Source of the DNA: Pseudenterobacter timonensis
Lineage (GTDB): Bacteria; Pseudomonadota; Gammaproteobacteria; Enterobacterales; Enterobacteriaceae
Assembly (NCBI RefSeq): GCF_900021175.1
Contig: NZ_FCOP01000011.1
Span: 682,001 to 746,000, forward strand
Reading direction: 5' to 3'
DNA: 64,000 bases
The number at the start of each line of letters is the position of its first letter. The stretch's first letter is position 1. The notes under the pieces were generated by a model. It was not told the origin of the DNA. It was given only the letters and a program-made list of their open reading frames with translations, and did no database searches. This document shows, one piece after another, positions 39,644 to 48,453 of this stretch. A program made the translations under genes and the position numbers.

Positions 39644-40579
39644 ATGATCGATCTCAGCACTATAAATATCCGCACGCTGCTCTACTTTATTGCGGTGTAT
39701 GACGCGCAAAGCTTTTCAGAGGTGGCGAGGCGGGAAGGGGTATCGGCGTCGCGGATTTCCCGGGCGATCCTTCAGCTTGAAGAGGCGGCAGGCCAGCCGC
39801 TCTTTTATCGCAATACCCGCGCGATCATCCCCACCGAGGCGGCAAGAAACTTTATTGACTACGCCCGCGCCATCGCCGACGAGCTCAGCCGGGCGAGGGC
39901 GGCGCTCCAGGAGCGCTCCTCGGTGCCGGCCGGGCCGCTCAGAATCAATACGCCAGTCTACTTCGGACAGCGCCATATCGCCCCCTGGCTCAGCGGGCTG
40001 CTGAAGCGTTATCCGCTACTGCAGATTGAGCTTACCCAAACCGATGACTTTATCGACCCGCTGAAGTCACCGGCGGACCTGATTTTTCGCATCGGTACGT
40101 TAACCGACTCCTCCCTGCGCGCCAGGGTGATTGGTACGCAGCGCTACTATCTGGCGGCGTCGCCAGAGTATCTCGCCCGCCACGGCGTGCCGCGGCAGGC
40201 AAGCGAAATCGTCCGGCACCAGTGTCTGGTCTATAAAGGCTCATCCGGCCCTAACCGCTGGCTGATGAAAGGGGAGAGCGGCGAGTGGATCCAGCATCCG
40301 GTGACGCCTGTTCTCTCCTCGAACCATGCTGAATCGCTGCGGATCGCGGCGCTGGACGGGATGGGCATCGTTCTCTTTCCCGACTGGCTGATTGCCGACA
40401 GCCTGAAGTCGGGCGCGCTGGTGCGGCTGCTGCCGGAACAGGAGTTTGCCATTCATACGGAGCCACAACATATCGCCGCCATCTACCCCAACGCGCGCCA
40501 GACCCCGCTGAACGTGCGCGCTGCCATCGACTATTTTGTCGATGTCTTTGGCTCGCCGCTCTACTGGCAGGTGGAGTAA
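39644..40579 (+). CDS. LysR-family transcriptional regulator
   Basis: 311 residues from the ATG at 39644, which has AGGA upstream; codons further up are not family-like. N-terminal winged helix-turn-helix (LLYFIAVYDAQSFSEVARREGVS) and a periplasmic-binding-protein-like effector domain from about residue 90. It is divergent from the DMT pair with a 99-base gap, the standard LysR arrangement. Its 3' end overlaps that of mocA by 19 bases on opposite strands, so transcripts of the two convergent genes can pair. Confidence 0.92.
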   Translation: MIDLSTINIRTLLYFIAVYDAQSFSEVARREGVSASRISRAILQLEEAAGQPLFYRNTRAIIPTEAARNFIDYARAIADELSRARAALQERSSVPAGPLRINTPVYFGQRHIAPWLSGLLKRYPLLQIELTQTDDFIDPLKSPADLIFRIGTLTDSSLRARVIGTQRYYLAASPEYLARHGVPRQASEIVRHQCLVYKGSSGPNRWLMKGESGEWIQHPVTPVLSSNHAESLRIAALDGMGIVLFPDWLIADSLKSGALVRLLPEQEFAIHTEPQHIAAIYPNARQTPLNVRAAIDYFVDVFGSPLYWQVE

Positions 40580-41130
40580 GTGCGCAGGGCCAGAAAACGC
40601 GCCGCCGCGTCGAGATCGTGGAGGGTATCGATATCCTCCACGATGCCGGCATCATCAAGATGCAGATCCTGCACCCGTCCTTCGGCCCGCGCCTGACGGA
40701 CAATCTCCCTGGCGCCTCTCTCCCCCGTTAGCTTCAGCAGCGCCGGTAAATAGCGACGGCTAAACCCCACCGGGTGCCCCTGCTGTTGCTGACAGTAGGG
40801 CACAACCACATCCCTTTCCGCCAGCGCCTGCGCCACGCGCTGTAGCGAGGCGGGCTGGATAAGGGGCAGGTCGGCGGGCAGGATCAGCCATCCGTCAGCA
40901 TCTGAAGTGGCATTGACCCCCAGCGCAATAGACTCGCCCATTCCGCGGGTAAAGCCTTCGGGCCGCACCAGATACCAGGGCAACCCCGCCGCCTGCACCG
41001 CCCGCAGGGTGTGGGTCAGCACCGGCTGGCCGTTTAAGAGCGCATCCAGCTTATGAACGGTGGCGCCGGAGGCGGTAAAGCGCTCGCCGCGCCCGGCGGC
41101 GAGCAGCAGTACAACGGGGGAGGCGATCAT
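40561..41130 (-). CDS. mocA: Molybdenum cofactor cytidylyltransferase (MocA)
   Basis: 189-residue MobA-like nucleotidyltransferase: LLLAAGRGERF is the nucleotide-binding loop and PADLPL the metal-binding segment. MocA turns Mo-molybdopterin into the cytosine dinucleotide form (MCD) needed by xanthine-dehydrogenase-family enzymes such as PaoC. It is last in the pao operon, overlapping paoD by 4 bases; in E. coli K-12 mocA is elsewhere, so here the cofactor supply travels with the enzyme. Confidence 0.88.
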   Translation of the reverse strand: MIASPVVLLLAAGRGERFTASGATVHKLDALLNGQPVLTHTLRAVQAAGLPWYLVRPEGFTRGMGESIALGVNATSDADGWLILPADLPLIQPASLQRVAQALAERDVVVPYCQQQQGHPVGFSRRYLPALLKLTGERGAREIVRQARAEGRVQDLHLDDAGIVEDIDTLHDLDAAARFLALRTYSTCQ

Positions 41131-42068
41131 CTCTCCCCGCTCCCGTTGCGGGTAGCCGCGACCTCCGCCAGCACGGAGAGCGCCAGAGAGTGAGCGTCGC
41201 GGGCCTTGGGAAAGAGACCGATCGGCGCGCGGATGCGCCCGATCTCCTCCTCGCTAAAGCCCCGCTCGACCAGGGCTGCCGTCCGTTTAAGATGGGTGCG
41301 CTGGCTGCCCAGCGCGCCGATATAAAAGGGACGGGCATTCAGCGCCGCCTGCAGGACGGGCAGCTCGCGATGCAGGTCGTGCCAGAGGAGGATCACCGCG
41401 GTGTCCGCATCCGTCAGCATACTGATGCGCGGGCTTGCCCTGTCGAACGTATATACGTCATAGCCCGTCGCCTGGGCGAGCGCTGCGGTCGCCTGCGCCT
41501 CCACCGAGCGGCCATAGATAATGGCCCGCACGCAGGGGCGATAGCCCACTTCGAAGCTCTCCTTGTGCCAGCGCGTCGGCGTTGCGGCGGGCAGGCTTTG
41601 CAGCGTCCGGGTCCGGGGGGAGTAGCGCAGCCCGGCGGGCTTGCGCTGCGCCAGGCTATTAAGCACTGCCAGCAGCGGTTCGGCGGTACGCAGCTTGTGG
41701 ATGCTCAGCGTAATGCCGCCTCCGCAGGGCAGCACGATGTCGAACCACGGCGAATCTTTGCCGTAGCGCACCATGCGATCCTGGCCGGAGGCGATCACCT
41801 CCAGCGCTTCAAAGGCGGCGGCCGACTCCACGCAGCCGCCGGAGACGAATCCGCAGTAGCGGCCATCCTCGCGCACCGCCATCTGCGCCCCCAGGGGGCG
41901 CGCCGCGCCGCCCCGGATCTCCACCAGCGTTACCAGCGCGGCTGCCATGCCGCTGGTCAGGGCCTCCAGCGCAAAGCGCAGGATCGTGCCGGCATCGTCG
42001 CTGATAAACGCCCGTTCGGGCGTAACAAGCGATGCTCCTTCGCCGGGAAGGGTAGCGTGTGGCTGCAT
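41127..42068 (-). CDS. paoD: PaoD, XdhC-type molybdenum cofactor insertion chaperone
   Basis: 313 residues (E. coli PaoD 318). N-terminal XdhC/CoxI domain with the segments CGFVSGGCVE and LPCGGG, and a C-terminal Rossmann-like domain with GALGSQRTH. It binds MCD, protects it, adds the terminal sulfur with a desulfurase and inserts it into PaoC. It lies 9 bases after paoC in the leftward operon and overlaps mocA. Confidence 0.93.
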   Translation of the reverse strand: MQPHATLPGEGASLVTPERAFISDDAGTILRFALEALTSGMAAALVTLVEIRGGAARPLGAQMAVREDGRYCGFVSGGCVESAAAFEALEVIASGQDRMVRYGKDSPWFDIVLPCGGGITLSIHKLRTAEPLLAVLNSLAQRKPAGLRYSPRTRTLQSLPAATPTRWHKESFEVGYRPCVRAIIYGRSVEAQATAALAQATGYDVYTFDRASPRISMLTDADTAVILLWHDLHRELPVLQAALNARPFYIGALGSQRTHLKRTAALVERGFSEEEIGRIRAPIGLFPKARDAHSLALSVLAEVAATRNGSGER

Positions 42069-42077
42069 GACCCCTCC

Positions 42078-44276
42078 TTACACCACGTCCGGGAGCGCAT
42101 CGATAAACTTATCCAGCGTAATGGGGTAGTCCCGCACCCGCACGCCCGTTGCGTTATAGACGGCGTTGGCGATGGCGGCGCTGACGCCGCACAGCCCCAG
42201 CTCGCCCACCCCTTTGGCCTTCATGGGGGAGGAGACCGGGTCGGTATCGTCGAGGAAGATCACCTCCTGGTGAGGGATATCCGCATGAACCGGCACCTCA
42301 TAGGTCGCCATATCATGGTTGACAAAAAAGCCGCGGCGCGTGTCCACCGCCAGCTCTTCCATCAACGCCGCCCCCAGCCCCATGGTCATCGCCCCGATCA
42401 CCTGGCTGCGCGCGGTTTTCGGGTTAAGAATGCGTCCGGCGGCGCAGACCGCCAGCATGCGGCGCACCCGGATCTCGCCGGTGGCGATATCCACCCCCAC
42501 CTCGGCAAAATGGCCGGCGAAGGTCGACTGCTGGAAGGTTTTGCCGAGATCGCCAAACTCGATTTTATCCTCGGCGGTGAGCGGCCCGTCAGTGGCCGCC
42601 TCGGCCAGCCTCGCGCTGCGCCCCTGTGCGCGAATGGTCTCATCGGTAAACTCCGCGGTATCTGGATCAAAGCCCAGCTTCGCGGCGATCGCTTCCCGCA
42701 GCTTCACGCAGGCGGCATACACGCCCGCGGTGGAGGTGTTAGCTCCCCACTGCCCGCCGGAGCCAGCGGAGACGGGGAAAGTGGAGTCGCCAAGGCGAAC
42801 CTCAACCTTCTCCAGCGGCAGGCCGAGCATCTCTGCGGCGGTCTGGGCGATAATGGTGTAGCTGCCGGTGCCGATATCGGTCATGTCGGTTTCCACCACG
42901 ACGCGGCCGTCGGGCTGAAGGTGAACGCGCGCGCCGGAGGGGGCTACGATGTTGTTACGCAGGCCCGCCGCCATCCCCATGCCGACCAGCCAGCGGCCGT
43001 CGCGCACCTGGCGTGGCGTGGCGTGACGCTGCTGCCAGCCAAACTTCTCCGCGCCCGTGCGCAGGCAGGCGATAAGCTGCCGACGGGAGAAGAACCGCTC
43101 CGGATGGGCGGGGTCGACCTGGGTATCGTTAAGAATGCGAAACTCAACAGGATCGACGCCCGCTTTTTCAGCGATCTCGTCGATGGCAATCTCCAGCGCC
43201 ATCTGCCCCGACGCATCGCCGGGGGCGCGCATGGCGTTACCTTCCGGCAGGTTGAGCGTCGCGAGGCGAACACCGGTATGCCGGTTGGCTCCGGCGTAAA
43301 ACAGATCCGTTTGCGCGACCGCCGTCTCCGGGGTGCCGCCGGGCAGGTTGCCTGACCAGCTTTCATGGCCGATAGCGGTGATTCTCCCCGCCGGATCGGT
43401 ACCGATGCGGATATGCTGAACGGTCGCCGGGCGGTGGGTGGTGTTATTGGGGATACTGGGGCGCGCCAGCATCACCTTCACCGGGCGATTGGCCGCCCGC
43501 GCGCCAAGCGCCGCCAGCAGCGCGTCGCTGCGCAGAAAGAGCTTGCCGCCGAAGCCGCCGCCGATATAAGGCGAGATGAGCCGCACTTTTTCCGGCTCCA
43601 GGCCGAGCGTTTTTGCCAGATCGGTACGCCCCCAGTTGATCATCTGGTTGGAGGTCCAGACGGTCACGCTCTCTCCCTCCCAGAGGGCCATCGACGCGTG
43701 CGGCTCCATTGCCATATGGCTCTGGTCGGGCGTCGTGTAGGTGACGTCAAGCTTCACCGCCGCGGCGGCAAAGGCGGTTTCCATATCGCCCGTGGTTTTG
43801 TCTGGCGTATCCTCCGGCGGCTCGGTCACGGAAGGCTTTTTCGCCGCCAGATCGTAGTCGCCCGGCTCGCACTGGTACTCCGCTTCCACCAGCGCCGCGG
43901 CCGCCCGCGCCTGTTCAAAGGTTTCGGCAACCACCAGGGCGATAGCCTGATGGTAGTGTTCGATCTCCGGCCCGCCCAGCAGCGGAGCGGTGTTGCGCTC
44001 CCCTTTGTCGAGCGGCCCGGCGTTATCGGCGGTGACCACCCCCAGCACGCCCCGCGCATTCTCTGCCGCCTCAGTGTGAAGCGCGGTGATGCGCCCTTTG
44101 GCGATGGCGGAACCCACTACATAGCCATAGGCCGGATTAGGGGCTTTGTCGTGCCATTCATAGGCGTAATGGGCTGTGCCGGTGGTTTTCAGCGGGCCAT
44201 CAATGCGATCGCGCGGCTGGCCCACCACCTTCATCTGGTCAATCGGGTTATTTCCTGCCGGTTTTTCAAATTTCAT
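42078..44276 (-). CDS. paoC: PaoC, molybdenum subunit of aldehyde oxidoreductase
   Basis: 732 residues, exactly the E. coli length. It binds MCD and oxidises aromatic and other aldehydes to acids. The active-site base is E692 in KGVGELGLCG, and GGGFGGK and QWGAN segments of the xanthine dehydrogenase family are present. Two bases separate it from paoB. No signal peptide, as expected, since in E. coli the complex is exported by hitch-hiking on the Tat signal of PaoA; that signal is missing here. Confidence 0.96.
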   Translation of the reverse strand: MKFEKPAGNNPIDQMKVVGQPRDRIDGPLKTTGTAHYAYEWHDKAPNPAYGYVVGSAIAKGRITALHTEAAENARGVLGVVTADNAGPLDKGERNTAPLLGGPEIEHYHQAIALVVAETFEQARAAAALVEAEYQCEPGDYDLAAKKPSVTEPPEDTPDKTTGDMETAFAAAAVKLDVTYTTPDQSHMAMEPHASMALWEGESVTVWTSNQMINWGRTDLAKTLGLEPEKVRLISPYIGGGFGGKLFLRSDALLAALGARAANRPVKVMLARPSIPNNTTHRPATVQHIRIGTDPAGRITAIGHESWSGNLPGGTPETAVAQTDLFYAGANRHTGVRLATLNLPEGNAMRAPGDASGQMALEIAIDEIAEKAGVDPVEFRILNDTQVDPAHPERFFSRRQLIACLRTGAEKFGWQQRHATPRQVRDGRWLVGMGMAAGLRNNIVAPSGARVHLQPDGRVVVETDMTDIGTGSYTIIAQTAAEMLGLPLEKVEVRLGDSTFPVSAGSGGQWGANTSTAGVYAACVKLREAIAAKLGFDPDTAEFTDETIRAQGRSARLAEAATDGPLTAEDKIEFGDLGKTFQQSTFAGHFAEVGVDIATGEIRVRRMLAVCAAGRILNPKTARSQVIGAMTMGLGAALMEELAVDTRRGFFVNHDMATYEVPVHADIPHQEVIFLDDTDPVSSPMKAKGVGELGLCGVSAAIANAVYNATGVRVRDYPITLDKFIDALPDVV

Positions 44277-44278
44277 CT

Positions 44279-45229
44279 TTAGCTCCTCGCTTCCGACAGC
44301 ACCGAGGCGAGCGTCCGCTTCGCCAGGGTCAGCTTAAAGGCATTCTCTTCCGTGGGACAGGCGCTGGCGAACAGCTGGTCGTAGACCGCCTGCGCCCCTT
44401 CCGGCAGCGCGGCGTCAGCCGCCTCCAGCCGCCAGGGCTTATGGGCCACTCCGCCGAGCGCCACTCGTCCGCTGCCGTCGGGATGGACGATGGCGGCCAC
44501 CGAGACCAGGGCAAAGGCGTAAGAGGCGCGATCGCGCACCTTGCGGTAGATGTGCGTGCCACCCGCGGGCGGCGGCAGGGTGACCGCGACGATCAGCTCT
44601 CCCGGCTCCAGCACATTCTCCAGGTGCGGCGTCTCGCCCGGCGCGAGATAGAAGTCGGCGACGGGAATCGCTCTTTCGCTGCCGTCAGGTTTCACCGTCT
44701 CTACTACCGCGTCCAGCAGCCGCATGGCGACCGCCATGTCGCTGGGATGGGTGGCGATGCAGGCCTCGCTTGCCCCCACCACAGCGAGCTGGCGGCTGTA
44801 TCCTCCCAGCGCGGCGCAGCCGCTGCCGGGCTGGCGCTTGTTGCAGGGCTGGTTGGTGTCGTAGAAATAGGGACAGCGGGTACGCTGCAGCAGGTTGCCC
44901 GCGGTGGTGGCCCGGTTGCGAAGCTGGCCGGACGCCCCGGCGAGCAGCGCCCGGGAGAGCACCGCGTAATCGCGCCGCACGCGTTCATCGGCGGCCAGAT
45001 CGGTATTGCGCACCAGCGCGCCGATGCGCAGGCCGCCCTCCGGCGTCGCCTCGATGGTATCCAGTCCAAGATGATTGACGTCGATCAGATGGACAGGGGT
45101 TTCAATCTCCAGCTTCATCAGATCGAGCAGATTGGTTCCCCCGGCGATAAATTTCGCTCCGGCGGTGCGCTGCGCGCTGGCCGCCGCCTCGGCGGGGCTG
45201 TTCACGCGCTCGTAGGTAAAGGCTTTCAT
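44279..45229 (-). CDS. paoB: PaoB, FAD and [4Fe-4S] subunit of aldehyde oxidoreductase
   Basis: 316 residues (E. coli 318), CO-dehydrogenase flavoprotein family. FAD-binding AGGTNLLD and TTAGNLLQ are present, and cysteines in [18 protein letters not shown] and GSGCAALGG correspond to the extra [4Fe-4S] site typical of PaoB. It overlaps paoA by 4 bases and is followed by paoC. Confidence 0.95.
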   Translation of the reverse strand: MKAFTYERVNSPAEAAASAQRTAGAKFIAGGTNLLDLMKLEIETPVHLIDVNHLGLDTIEATPEGGLRIGALVRNTDLAADERVRRDYAVLSRALLAGASGQLRNRATTAGNLLQRTRCPYFYDTNQPCNKRQPGSGCAALGGYSRQLAVVGASEACIATHPSDMAVAMRLLDAVVETVKPDGSERAIPVADFYLAPGETPHLENVLEPGELIVAVTLPPPAGGTHIYRKVRDRASYAFALVSVAAIVHPDGSGRVALGGVAHKPWRLEAADAALPEGAQAVYDQLFASACPTEENAFKLTLAKRTLASVLSEARS

Positions 45230-45831
45230 GATTTCAGCTCCCCGGCGGCTTCTTCAATGGCGGCAAGAATATTGGAATAGGCTCCGCAGCGGCAGATGTT
45301 GCCGCTCATGCGTTCGCGGATTTCGTCCTCCGTCATTTCTGGATCGGAGACCAGATCGAGGGTGACGTGGCTGGGAATACCCTCTTCCAGCTCCTGAAGC
45401 ATCGCTACCGAAGAGCAGATCTGCCCCGGCGTGCAGTAGCCGCACTGGTAGCCGTCGTGTTTCACAAAGGCCGCCTGCATGGGATGGAGATCGTCCGGCG
45501 TGCCCAGCCCTTCAATGGTGGTGATCTCCGCATCCTGGTGCATCACCGCGAGGGTCAGGCAGGAGTTGAGTCTGCGTCCGTCAACAATGACGGTGCAGGC
45601 GCCGCACTGACCATGGTCGCACCCCTTTTTGGTGCCGGTGAGGTGCAGATTTTCACGCAGCGCATCCAGTAGCGTGGTACGGGTATCCACCTCCAGCTGC
45701 TGGCGCACGCCGTTGACGGTAAAGGCGACCGACGCCGTTTCGGGCGGCGGAGTGGTGCTGGCCTTCGGCGACTCAGGCCGCGTCGGGTTAACATCGGAAC
45801 GATCTTCAGGTCTATTGCCCAGGTTGCTCAT
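45226..45831 (-). CDS. paoA: PaoA, [2Fe-2S] subunit of aldehyde oxidoreductase, without Tat signal
   Basis: 201 residues (E. coli 229). All eight cluster cysteines are present: CDHGQCGAC...C for the N-terminal cluster and CGYC...CRC for the second. The E. coli protein has a twin-arginine signal after about 24 residues; here the N-terminus starts alike (MSN-G--PED) but then goes straight through a Pro/Ser/Thr stretch to the ferredoxin domain, with no RR motif and no hydrophobic helix. The start is secure, with GGAGG 7 bases upstream. The complex may therefore stay in the cytoplasm. First gene of the paoABCD-mocA operon. Confidence 0.93.
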   Translation of the reverse strand: MSNLGNRPEDRSDVNPTRPESPKASTTPPPETASVAFTVNGVRQQLEVDTRTTLLDALRENLHLTGTKKGCDHGQCGACTVIVDGRRLNSCLTLAVMHQDAEITTIEGLGTPDDLHPMQAAFVKHDGYQCGYCTPGQICSSVAMLQELEEGIPSHVTLDLVSDPEMTEDEIRERMSGNICRCGAYSNILAAIEEAAGELKS

Positions 45832-45983
45832 ACCAGGCCTCCAGTAAAAAAGAAAAAAGAGAAGAGGTCGCTGTGCGACACATTTTTTAAATATTAAGCA
45901 TAGTCGGCGCGGGCAGCGGGATTGCTCAGAAATCCCGCATTCGCTGTTAAAGCAGAGAGTTCACTGGCGCAGAAGGGCTGCGG

Positions 45984-46451
45984 TTACGGGCGTTCAGAGG
46001 GGCGCGTCGCCGGCGGCGGAGACTGAAGCGTGCTGGAAAAGGCCTGCAGCGCGTTAAAGAGCGGGGCGGCTTTCTGCCACGTCTCGTCATCACCCAGCAT
46101 CTTAATAAAGCCGGTTACGCCGGGGGCGTGGTGTTTTTCCGGCGCGGCGCGGGTGGCCGTCATCGCCTCCACCCCACGGGTGAACGCCGTCAGCAGATGG
46201 CTGAGCTGTTCCGGTGGAATTTTCGAGAGCGCCACCAGCAGGATAGAGAGGTTCTGGATGCCGGTCTGCGAGCCGGGCTGGTTAATGCCGTCGACCACCA
46301 TTTTGGCAATCTGGGTGTTGGCTTTAACCACGTCGTTCGCCATGCGCAGAAAGCCATGGTGGTGCAGATTTTCCAGCAGATCGCTCAGCGCGTCGCCAGC
46401 AGAAGGTTCTTTCTGTTCCCTGGAAAGATCGTAATTGGTGGGGTCAGCCAT
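45984..46451 (-). CDS. DUF1641 family protein
   Basis: 155 residues from the ATG at 46451, which has GGAGA at the right distance (an ATG two codons earlier is too close to it). Helical; the segment NDVVKANTQIAKMVVDGINQPGSQTGIQNLS is typical of DUF1641, a family often near formate dehydrogenase genes, with no settled role. It stands alone here between paoA and the diguanylate cyclase; no formate dehydrogenase gene is in the window. Confidence 0.75.
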   Translation of the reverse strand: MADPTNYDLSREQKEPSAGDALSDLLENLHHHGFLRMANDVVKANTQIAKMVVDGINQPGSQTGIQNLSILLVALSKIPPEQLSHLLTAFTRGVEAMTATRAAPEKHHAPGVTGFIKMLGDDETWQKAAPLFNALQAFSSTLQSPPPATRPSERP

Positions 46452-46572
46452 CAGCATTTCTCCGTCATTAAGAAAAAGAGATGCTAATGAGCTTAGTCAG
46501 TTCTGCTTAAGCCTGGCGGGGTGAGGAAAAATTAAGCATCTGCTACGCCGGTTTTGAGACGATTCCGGCTAT

Positions 46573-48357
46573 TTACTCCACCCTGAGCTTGCCGAAGCGG
46601 ACGATTCGCGCCCGGCCCAGCTCTTTCGCGCGGTAGAGCGCGGCGTCGGCGGCGCGCAGCAGGTTGTCGCTCTGGGCATGCTGCGGGTAGCTTGCCACCC
46701 CGGTCGAGACGCTCAGCGGGCCGATCTCCGCCAGCCCGAAGCGCACCGTCAGCGCGCGCACCGCCTCGTCGATGCGGGTGGCGCAGGCGAACGCCGCCTC
46801 TTCATCCGCCCCCGGCAGCAGGATCAGAAACTCCTCGCCGCCGTAGCGGAAGGCCATTCCCGTATCGCGCGCCGTTTGCCTGACAACCGCCGCCACGCTT
46901 TTAATCACTTCATCTCCCGCTTCGTGGCCGTAACGGTCGTTAATCGATTTAAAATGATCGATGTCGATCATAAGGCAGCTTAGCGGGGCGTCGCTGCGCA
47001 TCGCCTGGCTCATCTGCGTGCGCAGAATATCTTCCAGATGGTAGCGGTTGCGCAGCCCGGTGAGCGGATCGTAGAGCGCTTTCTCCTGCAGGGCGTCGCG
47101 TAGCCGCTGGTTTGCCAGCGCCAGCGCCAGCGCTTCGGCCATCAGCTCCAGGTAGGCGCGGGCGGCGGCGGTATCGGCGGTGATGTTCTGGAACGAGAGC
47201 AGGCCAATCGCCTCTCCCTGGGCAATAAGCGGGATGCACAGCGCCTGCGCGGCGACGCCTTCCGGCAGGTGATAGCAGGTGACGTCGGGCTCGCCGTTTA
47301 CCGGAGGATGGCTCTGACCGCGGCGTACCGCCCAGCAGTGGTCGGGGTGAAAGGGGGCGGGTGAGCCCTGGGGCGACAGCCATTCTGCGACGCAGCGCAG
47401 CTCCCGGGGATCTCGCTCCAGCACGTAGAGCCGCCCGGGGATCTCGGGGGCGATATTTGGCGCAAAAAGCCGGGCGATATTCACCACGTCGTCGAACGAT
47501 TCGCAGCCCTGCAGCCGCTGCGTCATGCGCGCCAGCAGGGAGCGGATCGCCCAGTCGGCGTCGCGCTCTTTCTCCAGCCGCTGCCGCGCCAGACCATTCT
47601 CACGAAAAATGCGGATCGCCTGCGCCATATCGCCAATTTCGTCCACATGGGTGAATGCCGGGGCCTCCACCGCATAATCCTGCGAGGCGAGACGGTTAAC
47701 CACGTCGCTCAGCCTAACCACCGGGCGCAGCACACGGCGCTTCAGGATAAAGGCGAGGACAAATAAAAAGAGCAGGGCGGTCAGGGCAACCATCACCTCC
47801 GAGAGCAGCCTCAGTTTTTGTGATTTCTGGGTCGCCTCGTTCACCACCGCCTGCGCGCGGCTGTCCAGCATCTGGCGGAAATGGTCGATCTGGCCCTGCA
47901 TCTGTTCCAGCTCCTGCTCATAGGCTCTGCTGTAGAGCAGGCTAATCGCCTGGCGCGTGTCGCCGCGCTCCGCATGGGCGAGGGCGGTTTGCTGTTCGTC
48001 CAGCAGCGCATCCCCAAGCTTCAGTCCTTCATGCAGCAGCGCCAGCTCTTCCGCTGACGCGCCGATGTCCTGTAGCGAGGCCAGCCGCTGCTCGATGGTT
48101 CGCATCGCCTTCGCCTTCTGGCGATACTCCGACAGCGTCGCCGGGTCGGGGCTGATGATATACAGGCGCGCCAGATCGGAGAGCGCCCAGGCGTCGATCT
48201 CCACCTCTGCGCTGAGCTGGTCGAAAAGCTGCCGCTGCGCGACCGCCTGACGCTCGGCCTTATCCGCGCCGGAGGCCATCAGCATGGCAACGCCGCAGGC
48301 GAGGGTTAAACAGACCGTGGCGCCGTAGGCCCAGTTGGTAATGGTGGAAATGCGCAC
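46573..48357 (-). CDS. Membrane diguanylate cyclase: sensor-HAMP-GAF-GGDEF
   Basis: 594 residues. Helix about 10-28, a periplasmic four-helix-type sensor (about 30-185), helix about 188-207, HAMP (about 208-260), a GAF-like domain (about 275-420) and C-terminal GGDEF (about 430-590) with an intact GGEEF motif, so it should synthesise c-di-GMP. Nine residues before the motif the sequence is RDTG instead of RxxD, so the usual product-inhibition site is lost. It is transcribed alone. Confidence 0.9.
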   Translation of the reverse strand: MRISTITNWAYGATVCLTLACGVAMLMASGADKAERQAVAQRQLFDQLSAEVEIDAWALSDLARLYIISPDPATLSEYRQKAKAMRTIEQRLASLQDIGASAEELALLHEGLKLGDALLDEQQTALAHAERGDTRQAISLLYSRAYEQELEQMQGQIDHFRQMLDSRAQAVVNEATQKSQKLRLLSEVMVALTALLFLFVLAFILKRRVLRPVVRLSDVVNRLASQDYAVEAPAFTHVDEIGDMAQAIRIFRENGLARQRLEKERDADWAIRSLLARMTQRLQGCESFDDVVNIARLFAPNIAPEIPGRLYVLERDPRELRCVAEWLSPQGSPAPFHPDHCWAVRRGQSHPPVNGEPDVTCYHLPEGVAAQALCIPLIAQGEAIGLLSFQNITADTAAARAYLELMAEALALALANQRLRDALQEKALYDPLTGLRNRYHLEDILRTQMSQAMRSDAPLSCLMIDIDHFKSINDRYGHEAGDEVIKSVAAVVRQTARDTGMAFRYGGEEFLILLPGADEEAAFACATRIDEAVRALTVRFGLAEIGPLSVSTGVASYPQHAQSDNLLRAADAALYRAKELGRARIVRFGKLRVE

Positions 48358-48453
48358 CTGTATTATCCTTTTGCGGCGAGTGGAGGATGAAAGAAAGTAT
48401 GTGTGAAAACAAAATGGCGGCGCAAGGCCGCCAGGATGCCGGATAAAAGCCCG

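Noticed and set aside
41190..43355. Very long open frame (721 codons) on the plus strand antisense to paoC/paoD
   Set aside because: It mirrors well-conserved Pao genes in GC-rich DNA where stops are rare; its translation is Arg/Gly/His-rich without any domain.
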